DNA of 64,000 nt from Klebsiella pneumoniae. GTDB taxonomy: Bacteria; Pseudomonadota; Gammaproteobacteria; Enterobacterales; Enterobacteriaceae. The position numbers were made by a program, and so were the translations under genes. The stretch is from assembly GCF_000742135.1 (NCBI RefSeq), contig NZ_KN046818.1, positions 4,848,295 to 4,912,294 on the forward strand, in the 5' to 3' direction. Below the pieces are notes generated by a model. It had not been told where the DNA came from. It worked only from the letters and a program-made list of their open reading frames with translations, and ran no database searches. Of the stretch, positions 51,718 to 61,802 are shown in pieces (the first letter of the stretch is position 1; every line of letters begins with the position of its first letter).

Positions 51718-53277
51718 ATGCCTGAAATACGTCAGCGTATTCTGGAGAATATGCAAAAATTCTCCCGGGCCATGATCGGCGCCGTATTGTTCTTGCCGGT
51801 CATTGGCTTAATTCTGGCCCTCAGTTCAGTATTAACTAATCCGACATTAATTGCTGAAACCAGTTTCTTACATCAGCTTGGGCAAATGCTCGGCGACACC
51901 TTTTGGCCTTTATTTGGCAACCTCGGCTTATTATTTTGCGTCGGCATCAGCTATGGCCTGGCAAAGGATAAAAAAACCGAAGTCGCACTGGTTTCAGTGA
52001 TGTGCTTTATTATGTTTCTTGGCGCCAACCACTCCTGGCTGGAACACACCCATGGACTCGCCGAAAAAATTAACGGTGAATATTATGGCACCGGGCAAAC
52101 CCAGCTGCTGGGCTTTGTGGTGGTGGATATGGGCGTTTTCCTGGGCATTATTCTCGGCTGCACGATTGCGTGGGTGCACAATAAAGTCTCTGCCATTGAG
52201 CTGCCTGGCGCGCTGTCGATGTACGGCGGCGCCAAGCTGACGCTGGTGGCGATGACGCCGGTGGTTATCTTCTACGCCATCGCCTTTACCTGGATTTGGC
52301 CCTTTATGACCCACGGCATCTCCGCCCTCACCGGTTTTATGAAAAATGCCGGGGTCGCCGGGGTCTTCGTCTATGGTTTCTTTGAAAAATTCCTTATCCC
52401 CACCGGCCTGCACCATTTCGTCTGGTCCCCCTTCCAGCTCACCCAGATTGGCGGCACGCTGAACGTGGATGGTCAGGTGGTCTCCGGCACCCAGGCCATT
52501 TTCCTCGCCTATATGCGCCATCCCGACCTGACGCCGGTCATGAACGACGCATTACGTTTTTCGCAGCAAGGGATGACCACTATCTTTGGCCTGGCGGGCG
52601 CCTCGCTGGCGTTCTACCACACCGCGAAACCGGAGAAGAAAGCGATGGCGAAGGCGATTCTGCTGCCGGCGATTATCACCTCGATGCTGACCGGCATCAC
52701 CGAGCCGATTGAGTTCACCTTCTTATTTGTCTCACCGCTGCTGTGGGTGATCCACGCGACGTTAACCGCCGCCTCGCAGGCCATTTGCGACATCTTCACC
52801 GTACGTCCCTGGGGAGCATCGGGCCTGATCGAGTTTCTGATCTATAACCTGCCGCTGCCGGTCTCCTTAACGCGCTGGCCGGGCTATGTCCTTATCGGTA
52901 TCGGCCAGTTCGCCGTCTACTACGTGATTTTCCGCACCCTGGTGGTGAAGCTGAACCTGAAAACGCCGGGCCGGGAAGATGACGAGAACGTGAAGCTTTA
53001 CAGCAAAGCAGAGTACCGCCAGAAAGTCGCGCAACCGCAGTCGGTCACCGATGACATTATCCGCGGCCTCGGGGGCAAGGAGAATATTCTCTCCGTCGAT
53101 AATTGTTTTACTCGCCTGCGCGTGGCCGTGCGCGATATGGCGCGGGTTGATGACACGCAATTAAAAAATACCGGCGCCAACGGCGTCGTACGCAATCGAA
53201 ATGAAGTTCAGGTTATTTATGGCGTCAAAGTGGGACAGGTACGTTCCCGGGTTGATAACTGGTTAGCAGAAAATTAA
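51718..53277 (+). CDS. PTS alpha-glucoside-type EIICB component
   Basis: Sugar phosphotransferase permease of 519 residues. The EIIC domain (about 1-410) has around ten membrane segments and PTGLHHFVWSPFQL plus the ITEPIEFTFLFVSPLLW motif of the glucose superfamily. The linker LNLKTPGREDDENVKLYSKA is like that of GlvC/MalX/AglA-type proteins. The EIIB domain (about 435-519) has the phospho-cysteine Cys463 in DNCFTRLRV. No EIIA is encoded nearby, so EIIA-Glc (Crr) must donate phosphate. It is followed after 12 bases by a GH4 hydrolase. The upstream 245 bases contain palindromes and then an A-rich leader with AAAAGGATCAATC. Confidence 0.88.
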   Translation: MPEIRQRILENMQKFSRAMIGAVLFLPVIGLILALSSVLTNPTLIAETSFLHQLGQMLGDTFWPLFGNLGLLFCVGISYGLAKDKKTEVALVSVMCFIMFLGANHSWLEHTHGLAEKINGEYYGTGQTQLLGFVVVDMGVFLGIILGCTIAWVHNKVSAIELPGALSMYGGAKLTLVAMTPVVIFYAIAFTWIWPFMTHGISALTGFMKNAGVAGVFVYGFFEKFLIPTGLHHFVWSPFQLTQIGGTLNVDGQVVSGTQAIFLAYMRHPDLTPVMNDALRFSQQGMTTIFGLAGASLAFYHTAKPEKKAMAKAILLPAIITSMLTGITEPIEFTFLFVSPLLWVIHATLTAASQAICDIFTVRPWGASGLIEFLIYNLPLPVSLTRWPGYVLIGIGQFAVYYVIFRTLVVKLNLKTPGREDDENVKLYSKAEYRQKVAQPQSVTDDIIRGLGGKENILSVDNCFTRLRVAVRDMARVDDTQLKNTGANGVVRNRNEVQVIYGVKVGQVRSRVDNWLAEN

Positions 53278-53289
53278 TGAGGAGTATTT

Positions 53290-54669
53290 ATGAAATTAAC
53301 CGTATTAGGCGGGGGCGGCGTTCGCTCTGCATTTTTAGCGAAATCTCTGGCCTATAACGCTCACCGCATTGGTTTAACAGAAGTCGTTTTTCTCGATAAC
53401 TCTGCTGATAATCTGGCGATATTTGGCGAAATTGCCCGCTATGTATTTAATACCATTCGCCCGGATATTCAGTTTAGTACCACCACCGACCCGGTCGCAG
53501 CGCTGCAGGACGCCAACTATATCATTACCACCCTGCGGGTTGGCGGCGATGAAAGCCGCATTCGCGACGAACGTATTGCGCTTGAGCATAACACTCTCGG
53601 CCAGGAGACCACCGGCGCCGGCGGTTTCGCGATGGCCATGCGCTCGATCCCGGCGATCCTTCGCTATTGCCGGCTGATCGAAGAACATGCCGCCGAAGAC
53701 GCCATTCTGTTTAACTTTACCAACCCGTCAGGTCTGGTGACGGAAGCGATTATTAAGTCCGGCTTTAAGCGCCGGGTCTATGGGATCTGCGATGCCCCCT
53801 CCGAGCTGATTCGTGAACTGCCGGCGATCCTTGGCTGTGAGGAGCGCGACCTCAGCGTGGAATGCTATGGGCTGAACCATTTCTCCTGGTTTACCCACTT
53901 CACCGTCCGTGGGGAAGAGGTGACCGAACGGCTGATCGCCAGCCCGGAACTGTACCAGAAGACGGCGATGCAGTACTTCTCCCCGGAGCTGGTACGGCTT
54001 TGTGATAATCAGCTCCTCAATGAATATCTCTATTATTACTACTATCGCGACGAGGCGCTGAAGGCGATTCAGGGGGCCGGCGAGACGCGCGGAGAGCAGA
54101 TCGCCCGCATCAATCAGGAGATGCGCGAGGCACTGCGCACCGTGGATGCCAGAACGCAACCGGAGGCCGCCTTCACCATCTGGATGCAGCATTACCTACG
54201 CCGGGAAAACAGCTATATGCAGAACGAATCCCGGCAGGAGAAATTCCACACCCGCGAACCGCTGACGCTGCGCCAGTTTATCGAAGAGCCGGACACCGGC
54301 GGCTATGCCGGAGTGGCGCTGGATATCCTGGAAGCGGTGAACAGCACCACCACCAAGCGGATCGTGGTGTCGATCCAGAATAATGGCACGCTCGATTTTT
54401 TACGCCCGGACGACGTGATCGAGATCAGCTGCGACCTGAGCCGGGATGGCCTCAAGCCGGTGACGCCGGTGAAGGTGCCGACAGCGCAGAAGAATATGAT
54501 TGCCTGCGTGAAGGAGTATGAGCGGCTGGCGGTGGCGGCGATCCTGCAGCAGGATAAATCGCTGGCGGTGCGGGCGCTGATGGCGCACCCGCTGATCGGT
54601 TCCTATTCGCTGGCGAAAACCCTGGTCGAAGCCTACCTCGACGATGAGCAGTTCGCCGCCTGGCGGTAA
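53290..54669 (+). CDS. Glycoside hydrolase family 4, predicted 6-phospho-glucosidase
   Basis: NAD- and metal-dependent hydrolase of 459 residues that should cleave the phosphorylated disaccharide imported by the upstream EIICB. Landmarks: dinucleotide-binding LTVLGGGGVRS (residues 3-13), NFTNPSG (142-148), the metal motif ICDAP (166-170) and LNHFSW (195-200) with the metal His197. Known GH4 enzymes use CDMP in 6-phospho-alpha-glucosidases and CN(I/V)P in 6-phospho-beta-glucosidases. CDAP here fits neither exactly but is closer to the alpha type, in line with the alpha-glucoside-like EIICB. A run of tyrosines (YLYYYYYRDEAL) lies near residue 250. Confidence 0.87.
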   Translation: MKLTVLGGGGVRSAFLAKSLAYNAHRIGLTEVVFLDNSADNLAIFGEIARYVFNTIRPDIQFSTTTDPVAALQDANYIITTLRVGGDESRIRDERIALEHNTLGQETTGAGGFAMAMRSIPAILRYCRLIEEHAAEDAILFNFTNPSGLVTEAIIKSGFKRRVYGICDAPSELIRELPAILGCEERDLSVECYGLNHFSWFTHFTVRGEEVTERLIASPELYQKTAMQYFSPELVRLCDNQLLNEYLYYYYYRDEALKAIQGAGETRGEQIARINQEMREALRTVDARTQPEAAFTIWMQHYLRRENSYMQNESRQEKFHTREPLTLRQFIEEPDTGGYAGVALDILEAVNSTTTKRIVVSIQNNGTLDFLRPDDVIEISCDLSRDGLKPVTPVKVPTAQKNMIACVKEYERLAVAAILQQDKSLAVRALMAHPLIGSYSLAKTLVEAYLDDEQFAAWR

Positions 54670-54715
54670 TCCGCTGCCGATGGGATTCCCCCGCTCGCAC
54701 CGCGCTTAGCGGGGG

Positions 54716-55438
54716 CTAACTATTGCTACGTAGACTGGTAAACCACATCTTCAATAGTCGCTCAAAGCCTAAGATGCAGTAGCCGAAAAACGGGTTGCTC
54801 CAGTAAATATCATCATCGAACTTCTGCGGGTCGTGAATAATAAACGCCGTATCCGCGGCCTGCGCCAGCGGGCTTTGGTAGTCGCCGGTAAAGCAGACCA
54901 GATTAATCTCCTTCCCCTCCAGGGCCTTAACCCAGTTGAGCGCCGAGCTGCTGCGCCCGGATTTAGAAATGATCCAGATGGAGTCGAAGCAGGCGGCGTT
55001 TTTCTGTTCGAGGATTTCGTAATCGGGCCACAGCGCCAGGCTGGCATTCACGCCGGTGACGAGAAACTTGTTGTAAATATACTGGGCGATCAGCTGTGAA
55101 AAGCCGCTGCCGTGGATCAGGATGCGCTGCTGTTTAAGGCTTGCCAGCAGCGGCGTCAGCGCTTCTTCCGGCTGAACGCTCATGTAGTCGATATCGTTGG
55201 TGACATCGAGCTTCGGCATGGTGATATTGAACTTGATGAAATAGACCAGCTCCAGCCAGCCGCTGAACTTCAGTTTCTTTGCCAGCCGGACCAGGGAAGA
55301 GGGGTTGCTGTAGCACTGTTCGGCCACAGCGCGAACTCCCTGGCGGATACACTGCTCCGGGTCGTTCTGAATAAAGCGCAGCACGGTCATTTCCGTTTTG
55401 CTTAGCTTCACGTCACGAAAGATATTTTCTACGTCCAT
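54716..55438 (-). CDS. MurR/RpiR family transcriptional regulator
   Basis: A 240-residue regulator with an N-terminal HTH_6 domain (LSKTEMTVLRFIQ ... VRAVAEQCYSNPSSLVRLAKKL) and a C-terminal SIS sugar-phosphate domain (ILIHGSGFSQLIAQYIYN, IISKSGRSSSALNW). It converges on the PTS/GH4 pair with 46 bases between the stops and is the likely sensor of the phosphorylated sugar. It could also act on the yicIJ operon, which follows downstream on the same strand. Confidence 0.9.
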   Translation of the reverse strand: MDVENIFRDVKLSKTEMTVLRFIQNDPEQCIRQGVRAVAEQCYSNPSSLVRLAKKLKFSGWLELVYFIKFNITMPKLDVTNDIDYMSVQPEEALTPLLASLKQQRILIHGSGFSQLIAQYIYNKFLVTGVNASLALWPDYEILEQKNAACFDSIWIISKSGRSSSALNWVKALEGKEINLVCFTGDYQSPLAQAADTAFIIHDPQKFDDDIYWSNPFFGYCILGFERLLKMWFTSLRSNS

Positions 55439-55545
55439 GGCGGGCTCCTCTCAGCGGCAGAATACGCTAACACCGTTCGACAACCGCGTCTGCGGCCTGA
55501 GTCACCACTATGAAATGAACGTTACTTTTTGTACAAAAATGGAAT

Positions 55546-55575
55546 AAAAAAACCCTCTCCGCCTGGCGAAGAGGG
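55546..55575 (-). terminator. Terminator between yicI and the RpiR gene
   Basis: On the minus strand a CCCTCT/AGAGGG stem with an internal TCGCC/GG part is followed by T7. It lies 19 bases after the yicI stop. Confidence 0.8.
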
Positions 55576-55593
55576 CTGCTGCTGTTAACCTAT

Positions 55594-57912
55594 TTACAAC
55601 GTAATCGTCAGCGTATTGCCCTCGGCGCTCACCACCACCCCCCATTCGCTACCGGTCTGCGTACCGCCCTGCACGCCCGCGACCTGCGGGATATTGCGCA
55701 GGCACAGCGTCCAGCCGCGGGCCTCGCCTTCGCCGCTCACAGCGATGGCGTTGCCCTGGCGCCTGGCCTTCAGGGTGAAGATCGTCGAGCCGTCTGCCGC
55801 CGGAACGTCACAGCGTGCCTCGCGTCCATCCTCAAGGTGGAACAGCTGGAAGGCGGTGCCCTCATGCCAGGCGTAATCCGGCTTCTGGTCATTGTTGCCC
55901 AGCGCCAGCAGGGTGTTGTCGCGAACGTAGACCGGCAGGCTCAGCGCATCGTGATGCTGCTTATGCCAGCGGCTACCCGGCAATTCATCGTTATGCCACA
56001 GATGCGTCCAGTGCCCTTCCGGCAGATAAAACTGCACTTCGCCGGCCTCGGAGAACACCGGCGCCACCAGGACCGAATCGCCCAGCATATACTGGCGGTC
56101 GAGATAGTCGCAGGCCGGATCGTCCGGAAACTCGAGCATCATCGCGCGCAGCATTGGCGTGCCGCACTCGTTGGCCAGCGCCGCCTGACGATAGAGATAC
56201 GGCATCATGCGGCATTTCAGCTGCGTGAAGTGGCGCACCACGTCGCAGGACTCGTCATCGTAGGCCCATGGCACCCGATAGGATTTGCTGCCGTGCAGCC
56301 GGCTGTGGCTGGAGAGCAGGCCGAAGGCGCACCAGCGCTTGTAGACGTGGGCCGGTGCGGTGTTTTCGAAACCGCCGATATCGTGACTCCAGAAACCAAA
56401 GCCGGACATGCCGATCGACAGCCCGCCGCGCAGGCTTTCCGCCATCGATTCGTAGTTGGCGTAGCAGTCGCCGCCCCAGTGCACCGGGAACTGCTGCGCG
56501 CCCACCGAGGCGGAGCGGGCGAACAGCACCGCCTCCTGCTCGCCGACGGTCTCTTTCAGCACCTTCCACACCAGCTCGTTATAGATGAAGGCGTAGTGGT
56601 TGTGCATTTTCTGCGGATCGGAACCATCAAACCACTGGACGTCGGTCGGGATACGCTCGCCAAAGTCGGTCTTGAAGCAATCGACCCCCATCGCCACCAG
56701 GCCTTTTAGTTTGTCAGCGTACCACTGGCGGGCTTCCGGATTGGTGAAGTCATAAATCGCCAGCCCCGGCTGCCACTTATCCCACTGCCACAGCGAACCG
56801 TCCGGACGCTTCAGCAGATAACCCTTCTCTTTCAGCTCTTTGAACACCGGCGAGCGCTGACCGATGTACGGGTTGATCCACACGCAGACCTTCAGCCCTT
56901 TCGCCTTCAGGCGCTTGATCATCCCTTCCGGGTCCGGGAAAGTTAGCGGATCCCATTCAAAATCGCACCACTGGAAGGCCTTCATCCAGAAGCAGTCGAA
57001 GTGGAAGACGTGCAGCGGCAGATGGCGCTCAGCCATGCCGTCGATAAAGCTATTCACCGTCGCTTCGTCATAGTTAGTGGTGAACGAGGTCGTCAGCCAC
57101 AGACCAAACGACCATGCCGGCGGCAGCGCCGGGCGGCCGGTGAACTGCGTATAGCGGTTAAGCACCGCTTTCGGCGTCGGGCCGTCGATGACGAAGTACT
57201 CGAGGTATTCGCCTTCAACGCTGAACTGGACTTTAGAGACTTTCTCCGAGCCCACCTCGAAGGAGACGCGCTGCGGATGGTTGACCAGCACGCCGTAGCC
57301 GCGGTTGGTCAGATAGAACGGGATATTTTTGTAGGATTGCTCGGTGCTGGTGCCGCCGTCCTCGTTCCAGGTTTCTACCGTCTGGCCGTTGCGCACCAGG
57401 GCGGTAAAGCGCTCGCCGAGGCCGTAGACGGTTTCGCCGACGCCGAGGTCGAGGCGCTCAAACATGTAGTTGCGCTGGGTCTTACTATCCTGCACGTAGC
57501 CGTTGTTTTTTAGCTGGCTACCGGTGATACGCAGGCCGTCGCGCAGAAAATCCAGCCCCCAGAATTCGCCTTTAGTCACCCGCACGCTGAGGCTGCCGCT
57601 TTTCAGCTCGGCGAACCCGGCCGTATTTTCTATTTCGACATGGACGTCTTTCTGCACGTTCAGCGGATAGTGCGGGCCGTTATCCAGCGCGCCCTGGAAG
57701 TGCTCCATACGCACGCCGATTATCCCTTCCTGCGGCGAGAAAAAGCGCAGGGTGAACAATGGCGTATCCAGCTGCCAGGCGCGTTCGCGGACATCGCGCG
57801 GCGCGGCATAGACCACCATTTCACTCCCCTGCTGCTCCACCTCGTAAACCTGTACGGGTTGGATCAGGTTGAGCCCTGGTTGAATGAGCCAGTTTCCATC
57901 ACTGATTTTCAT
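55594..57912 (-). CDS. yicI: Alpha-xylosidase YicI (GH31)
   Basis: Releases alpha-xylose from isoprimeverose-type xylosides, acting as a cytoplasmic hexamer. The 772-residue protein is collinear with E. coli Yic[16 protein letters not shown] at the start, nucleophile Asp in [12 protein letters not shown] (about residue 416), acid/base Asp in [10 protein letters not shown] (about residue 482) and the substrate-site [15 protein letters not shown]. It lies 12 bases after yicJ; the pair forms the conserved xyloside uptake and cleavage operon. Confidence 0.97.
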   Translation of the reverse strand: MKISDGNWLIQPGLNLIQPVQVYEVEQQGSEMVVYAAPRDVRERAWQLDTPLFTLRFFSPQEGIIGVRMEHFQGALDNGPHYPLNVQKDVHVEIENTAGFAELKSGSLSVRVTKGEFWGLDFLRDGLRITGSQLKNNGYVQDSKTQRNYMFERLDLGVGETVYGLGERFTALVRNGQTVETWNEDGGTSTEQSYKNIPFYLTNRGYGVLVNHPQRVSFEVGSEKVSKVQFSVEGEYLEYFVIDGPTPKAVLNRYTQFTGRPALPPAWSFGLWLTTSFTTNYDEATVNSFIDGMAERHLPLHVFHFDCFWMKAFQWCDFEWDPLTFPDPEGMIKRLKAKGLKVCVWINPYIGQRSPVFKELKEKGYLLKRPDGSLWQWDKWQPGLAIYDFTNPEARQWYADKLKGLVAMGVDCFKTDFGERIPTDVQWFDGSDPQKMHNHYAFIYNELVWKVLKETVGEQEAVLFARSASVGAQQFPVHWGGDCYANYESMAESLRGGLSIGMSGFGFWSHDIGGFENTAPAHVYKRWCAFGLLSSHSRLHGSKSYRVPWAYDDESCDVVRHFTQLKCRMMPYLYRQAALANECGTPMLRAMMLEFPDDPACDYLDRQYMLGDSVLVAPVFSEAGEVQFYLPEGHWTHLWHNDELPGSRWHKQHHDALSLPVYVRDNTLLALGNNDQKPDYAWHEGTAFQLFHLEDGREARCDVPAADGSTIFTLKARRQGNAIAVSGEGEARGWTLCLRNIPQVAGVQGGTQTGSEWGVVVSAEGNTLTITL

Positions 57913-57924
57913 TAAAACGTCCTC

Positions 57925-59319
57925 TTAGTTTTGCCATTCTTTGTCGATCGGGGCGGCGGTGAAATCTTGTTCGTTGCGACGCGCGCCCTCGGCCAGCTCG
58001 GCCATCATTTTTTTCAGGAACGGCGTTTTCAGCGTGTAGTAGCGTTTGGCGATCACCGCGCTCAGCAGGTAGCACACCGCCGGAACGAGGGTGAACAAGG
58101 CGATAATGATGGTGAGGGTGGCGCTGTTCTGGGTTTTAGCGGCGGCGTCATAGCCGCCGCCGGCCAGCATCCAGCCGATCAGCGCGCCGCCCAGCGCCAG
58201 CCCTAACTTGAGCACAAACAGGGTACCGGCGAAGCTGATGCCGGTCAGGCGTTTGCCGTTACACCATTCGCCGTAGTCGACGGTGTCGGACATCATTACC
58301 CACTGGATTGGCGTCACCAGCTGGTGCAGTACGCCAATGATGAAGATAAAGACAAACATGGTGATTTCGGCGTCCATCGGTACGAAGAACATCGCCACGC
58401 TGAGCACCGCCAGGAGGGCGTTGGTCCACCAGAAGACGCTGACTTTGCATTTCCAGTCGGTCAGCGGTTTCGCCAGCGCCGAGCCAATCAGGTTGCCGAC
58501 GCAGTAGGTCGTGAGGAAGGCGGTGAACAGCGCCGCCGAGCCCATGATCCAGGTGGTGTAATACATCATCGCGCCGCCGCGAACGCAGACCGCGAGGATA
58601 TTGAGGATGGTGAGCACGCCGACCACCCGCCACTGGTCATTGCGCCAGATATCGCGCAGGTCTTCACGCATCGAGGTACTGCTCGGCGGCGCTTCAACAC
58701 GCTCTTTGGTGGTAAAGAAGCAGAAGGCCAGCATCAGGAAGGCGATCACCGACAGCACCGCGATGCCCCCCTGGAAGCCGAGCGCTTTGTCTTCGCCGCC
58801 GATAAAGTTGACCAGCGGCATCATCAGCACGGTGGAGAGCATGCCCCCCGCCGTCGCCAGCACGAAGCGCCAGGACTGCAGCGAAATGCGCTGCGTCGGG
58901 TTGTCGGTGATCACGCCGCCCAGCGCGCAGTAAGGGATATTCACCACGGTGTAGAGCAGGGTCAGCAGCGTGTAGGTCACGGCGGCGTAGATCAGCTTGC
59001 CGTTGTGGCTTAAATCCGGCGAGCTGTAGGCCAGCACGCAGACGAGGCCGAACGGGATAGCGCCGAAGAGGATCCATGGGCGGAACTTACCCCAGCGGCT
59101 GCGGGTACGGTCGGCAAGCAGACCCATACACGGGTCGGAAATCGCGTCCAGCGCGCGCGCCAGCAGGAACATGGTGCCGACAAAGCCGGCGGGGATACCA
59201 AAAATATCGGTGTAAAAAAACATCATGTACAACATGACGTTATCAAAAATAATGTGGCTGGCGGCATCACCCATGCCATAACCAATTTTCTCTTTGACGG
59301 ACAAAATGTGATCTTTCAT
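57925..59319 (-). CDS. yicJ: GPH-family xyloside symporter YicJ
   Basis: Cation-coupled glycoside symporter of 464 residues, relative of MelB. The N-terminal GYGMGDAASHIIFDNVMLYMMFF contains the cation-site Asp pattern of the family, and about twelve hydrophobic segments are visible, with MGLLADRTRSRWGKFRPW as the conserved loop. First gene of the yicJI operon; its upstream 290 bases separate it from the divergent selC gene. Confidence 0.94.
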   Translation of the reverse strand: MKDHILSVKEKIGYGMGDAASHIIFDNVMLYMMFFYTDIFGIPAGFVGTMFLLARALDAISDPCMGLLADRTRSRWGKFRPWILFGAIPFGLVCVLAYSSPDLSHNGKLIYAAVTYTLLTLLYTVVNIPYCALGGVITDNPTQRISLQSWRFVLATAGGMLSTVLMMPLVNFIGGEDKALGFQGGIAVLSVIAFLMLAFCFFTTKERVEAPPSSTSMREDLRDIWRNDQWRVVGVLTILNILAVCVRGGAMMYYTTWIMGSAALFTAFLTTYCVGNLIGSALAKPLTDWKCKVSVFWWTNALLAVLSVAMFFVPMDAEITMFVFIFIIGVLHQLVTPIQWVMMSDTVDYGEWCNGKRLTGISFAGTLFVLKLGLALGGALIGWMLAGGGYDAAAKTQNSATLTIIIALFTLVPAVCYLLSAVIAKRYYTLKTPFLKKMMAELAEGARRNEQDFTAAPIDKEWQN

Positions 59320-59574
59320 ATGCGCACTATTCCCTTAGCGGCACCGAGGGTTGGTACCGGTTACGGTTTTTGTAAACCTTTGCCGCACTAAGATGAATTG
59401 CGATATCTCGTTATCAGATTACGTTTCTTGTTTTCTGTGATCGTGGTAGGGAATCAGGGAGTGAAAAAGTGTAACTCACGGATTTTGTGAGGATTTGTCC
59501 AGGACTGTTCTGTAAAGTCCAGTTTTAACAGTAAAAAAGTGCGTTTAGGTATGTGGTAAACGGCTGAAAGTAGC

Positions 59575-59580
59575 TATAAT
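59575..59580 (+). promoter_or_regulatory. Predicted -10 element of selC
   Basis: TATAAT followed directly by GCGCCCCGCC, the GC-rich discriminator typical of stable RNA promoters under stringent control, 31 bases before the mature tRNA. No strong -35 hexamer was seen. Confidence 0.6.
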
Positions 59581-59611
59581 GCGCCCCGCCTCCATGTAGC
59601 AATCGAGGCGC

Positions 59612-59706
59612 GGAAGATCGTCATCTCCGGTGAGGTGGCTGGACTTCAAATCCAGTTGGGGCCGCCAGCGGTCCCGGGCAGGTTCAACTCCTGTGATCTT
59701 CCGCCA
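59612..59706 (+). tRNA. selC: tRNA-Sec (anticodon UCA)
   Basis: A 95-base gene starting GGAAGATCGTCATCTCCGG and ending GATCTTCCGCCA. The 8-bp acceptor stem pairs GGAAGATC with GATCTTCC. The anticodon loop is ACTTCAAAT with TCA, the variable arm is long, and the CCA end is encoded. It differs from E. coli selC at only a few positions. selC is a frequent integration site for islands in enterobacteria, but no integrase follows it here. Confidence 0.98.
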
Positions 59707-59872
59707 GTTTGCCCCTGCTCCCCCACAGCCACTCCCTACCAACCTGAGCCCCCCAAACTCATCATCCCAGCCAATCATTTTCATCCAAACCCTGCGTTAT
59801 TTTGTCTCTCGCAAACCCGTTACACTGGCGCGGTGGCCGCGTGCCGTTACCAACCGAAACAGGAGAGCCATA

Positions 59873-60340
59873 ATGACCCCCGAACTCAGACACTGTTTTT
59901 CCATTACCATCCAGGTTGATAAACCGATAATCGTCTCCCGCAGCCCGCAGACCGGTAAGCGCCAGCTGATCCCGATTGTCGGCGGCAGCGTCTCGGGTCA
60001 ACTTCGCGGTCACGTATTACCCGGCGGCGTCGACAGCCAGATAATCGAACCCGACGGCACCTGCAGGCTGTCCGCCCGCTATGCCCTGCAGGTGGCGGAA
60101 GGCACGGTCTATGTGGAAAACAATGGCATCCGCCGGGTGCCGGCCCAGTATCATGACCAGCTTTTCGCCGACGATATGCGCTTTTTTAGCGATATTCCGC
60201 CTGAAGCCATCTATTTTCGCACCGTGCCCACCTTTGAGGTGGATGCTCCCGCGCTCAGCTGGCTAACCACCTCGCTGTTTATCTGCGCCGGTGGCCGGAC
60301 CCAGGATGGGGTGATGCTCGACTTCTATCAGGTGGGCTGA
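59873..60340 (+). CDS. DUF3237 domain-containing protein
   Basis: A 155-residue, beta-rich, probably cytoplasmic protein. The family pattern is seen in PIVGGSVSGQLRGHVLPGGVDSQ, LSARYALQVAEGTVYVENNGIRR and the C-terminal LFICAGGR. DUF3237 proteins are small lipocalin-like barrels of unknown function, often next to oxidoreductases. The frame runs back through selC, but ATG 59873 follows AGGAGAGC. It is transcribed away from selC; the next gene on the same strand begins 112 bases later. Confidence 0.82.
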   Translation: MTPELRHCFSITIQVDKPIIVSRSPQTGKRQLIPIVGGSVSGQLRGHVLPGGVDSQIIEPDGTCRLSARYALQVAEGTVYVENNGIRRVPAQYHDQLFADDMRFFSDIPPEAIYFRTVPTFEVDAPALSWLTTSLFICAGGRTQDGVMLDFYQVG

Positions 60341-60452
60341 TTTTCACTTTCTGCATATAACTGTTATTGCCGTTAGCCCGTTTTTCCCCTCCCGGCAGCG
60401 GTCTACGATGGCTCCATCTTTTCATTCACCCGAATCACAGACCGGAGCAGTT

Positions 60453-61460
60453 ATGAAAGCTATCGCCATTACTCAAGCCGCCGCTGACGGCAACAACATC
60501 CCTTCTTTAACCGAGATCGACCTGCCGATCCCCACCGCCCACGGGCGTGATCTGCTGGTCGCTGTGAAGGCTATCTCGGTCAATCCGGTAGACACCAAAG
60601 TGCGCGCCGGCTTTCAGGGCGACACGCCGCGGGTGCTGGGCTGGGACGCCGTTGGCGTGGTGCAGTCCGTCGGTGAGGAAGTGACGCTGTTCGCGCCCGG
60701 GGACGAGGTCTGGTACGCCGGCGCGCTGGGCCGGGCCGGCAGCAACAGTGAATATCAGCTGGTGGATGAGCGCCTGGTGGCGCACAAACCGCGCACCCTC
60801 GATAATGCCTCCGCCGCCGCGCTGCCGCTGACGGCGATCACCGCCTGGGAGCTGCTGTTTCACCGTCTCGGCGTTGAGGAAGGCGGCAATGCGGGCGACA
60901 CGCTGCTAATCGTCGGCGCGGCGGGCGGCGTGGGGTCTATCCTGACCCAGCTGGCCAGTAAACTGACCGCCATGACGGTGATCGGCACCGCCTCGCGTCC
61001 CGAGAGCCAGCAGTGGGTCCGCGAGGCGGGCGCGCACCATGTGATCGATCACAGCAAGCCGCTCGCCGACGAGCTGGCGCGCATTGGTATCACGTCGGTA
61101 ACCCATGTCGCCAGCCTGACCAATACCGAGCAGCACTTCAACGCGCTGATCGACGCCCTCGCCCCGCAGGGCAAGCTGGCGCTGATTGATGACCCGGAGA
61201 CCCTGGACGTGGTGCCGCTGAAGGCCAAAAGCCTGTCCCTGCACTGGGAATTTATGTTCACCCGTTCAATGTTTGAGACGGATGATATGATCGCCCAGCA
61301 TCAGCTGCTCACCCGCGTGGCGGCGCTGATCGACAACCACACTATCAAAACCACCCTTGGCGAACACTACGGCGCCATCACCGCCGCCAATCTGCAGAAA
61401 GCGCATCGCCAGCTGGAAACCGGACGCGCCGTCGGCAAGATCGTGCTGGAGGGGTTTTAA
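60453..61460 (+). CDS. Zinc-type alcohol dehydrogenase-like/NADPH:quinone oxidoreductase family protein
   Basis: Medium-chain dehydrogenase/reductase of 335 residues. The N-terminal GroES-like domain has VKAISVNPVDTKVRAGF and LGWDAVGVVQSVG. The Rossmann domain has LLIVGAAGGVGSILTQLA (residues about 150-167). It lacks the catalytic zinc cysteines, so it is of the zinc-independent quinone oxidoreductase/enoyl reductase type. ATG 60453 follows GGAGCAG. The next small gene starts one base after its stop, so they are coupled. Confidence 0.87.
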   Translation: MKAIAITQAAADGNNIPSLTEIDLPIPTAHGRDLLVAVKAISVNPVDTKVRAGFQGDTPRVLGWDAVGVVQSVGEEVTLFAPGDEVWYAGALGRAGSNSEYQLVDERLVAHKPRTLDNASAAALPLTAITAWELLFHRLGVEEGGNAGDTLLIVGAAGGVGSILTQLASKLTAMTVIGTASRPESQQWVREAGAHHVIDHSKPLADELARIGITSVTHVASLTNTEQHFNALIDALAPQGKLALIDDPETLDVVPLKAKSLSLHWEFMFTRSMFETDDMIAQHQLLTRVAALIDNHTIKTTLGEHYGAITAANLQKAHRQLETGRAVGKIVLEGF

Positions 61461-61461
61461 G

Positions 61462-61752
61462 ATGATATCGCTTATCGCCGTGCTCAAGGCGAAACCGGGC
61501 CAAACGGACGCCCTGCGTCAGGCCCTGCAGGCGCTGCTCCTGCCGACGAGACAGGAGCCGGGCAACCTCGACTATGCCCTGTTTCAGCTGCGCGACGCGC
61601 CGGACACCTTCTATATGCGCGAGGCGTGGCAGGGACAGGACGCCCTCGATGCCCATGTCGCGATGCCCTATTTTCAGGCGTTTATGACGCAGATGGAGTC
61701 TCTGCTGGCTGAGCCGCTGCGGCTGGACTTTCTGACGCCGGTTGAGCCTTAG
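61462..61752 (+). CDS. Antibiotic biosynthesis monooxygenase (ABM) fold protein
   Basis: A 96-residue dimeric alpha/beta-barrel protein (ferredoxin-like): MISLIAVLKAKPGQTDALRQ, QEPGNLDYALFQLRDAPDTFYMREAW, HVAMPYFQAFM. YgiN-like members act as quinol monooxygenases. Here it follows the quinone-oxidoreductase-like gene directly, so the two could act in sequence on a quinone or an electrophilic carbonyl. This pairing is inference. Confidence 0.85.
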   Translation: MISLIAVLKAKPGQTDALRQALQALLLPTRQEPGNLDYALFQLRDAPDTFYMREAWQGQDALDAHVAMPYFQAFMTQMESLLAEPLRLDFLTPVEP

Positions 61753-61802
61753 CCCACCGGCTGACGAGGGGTGGGAAAATCACGCCCCTCCGCCGCGCGG
61801 GT

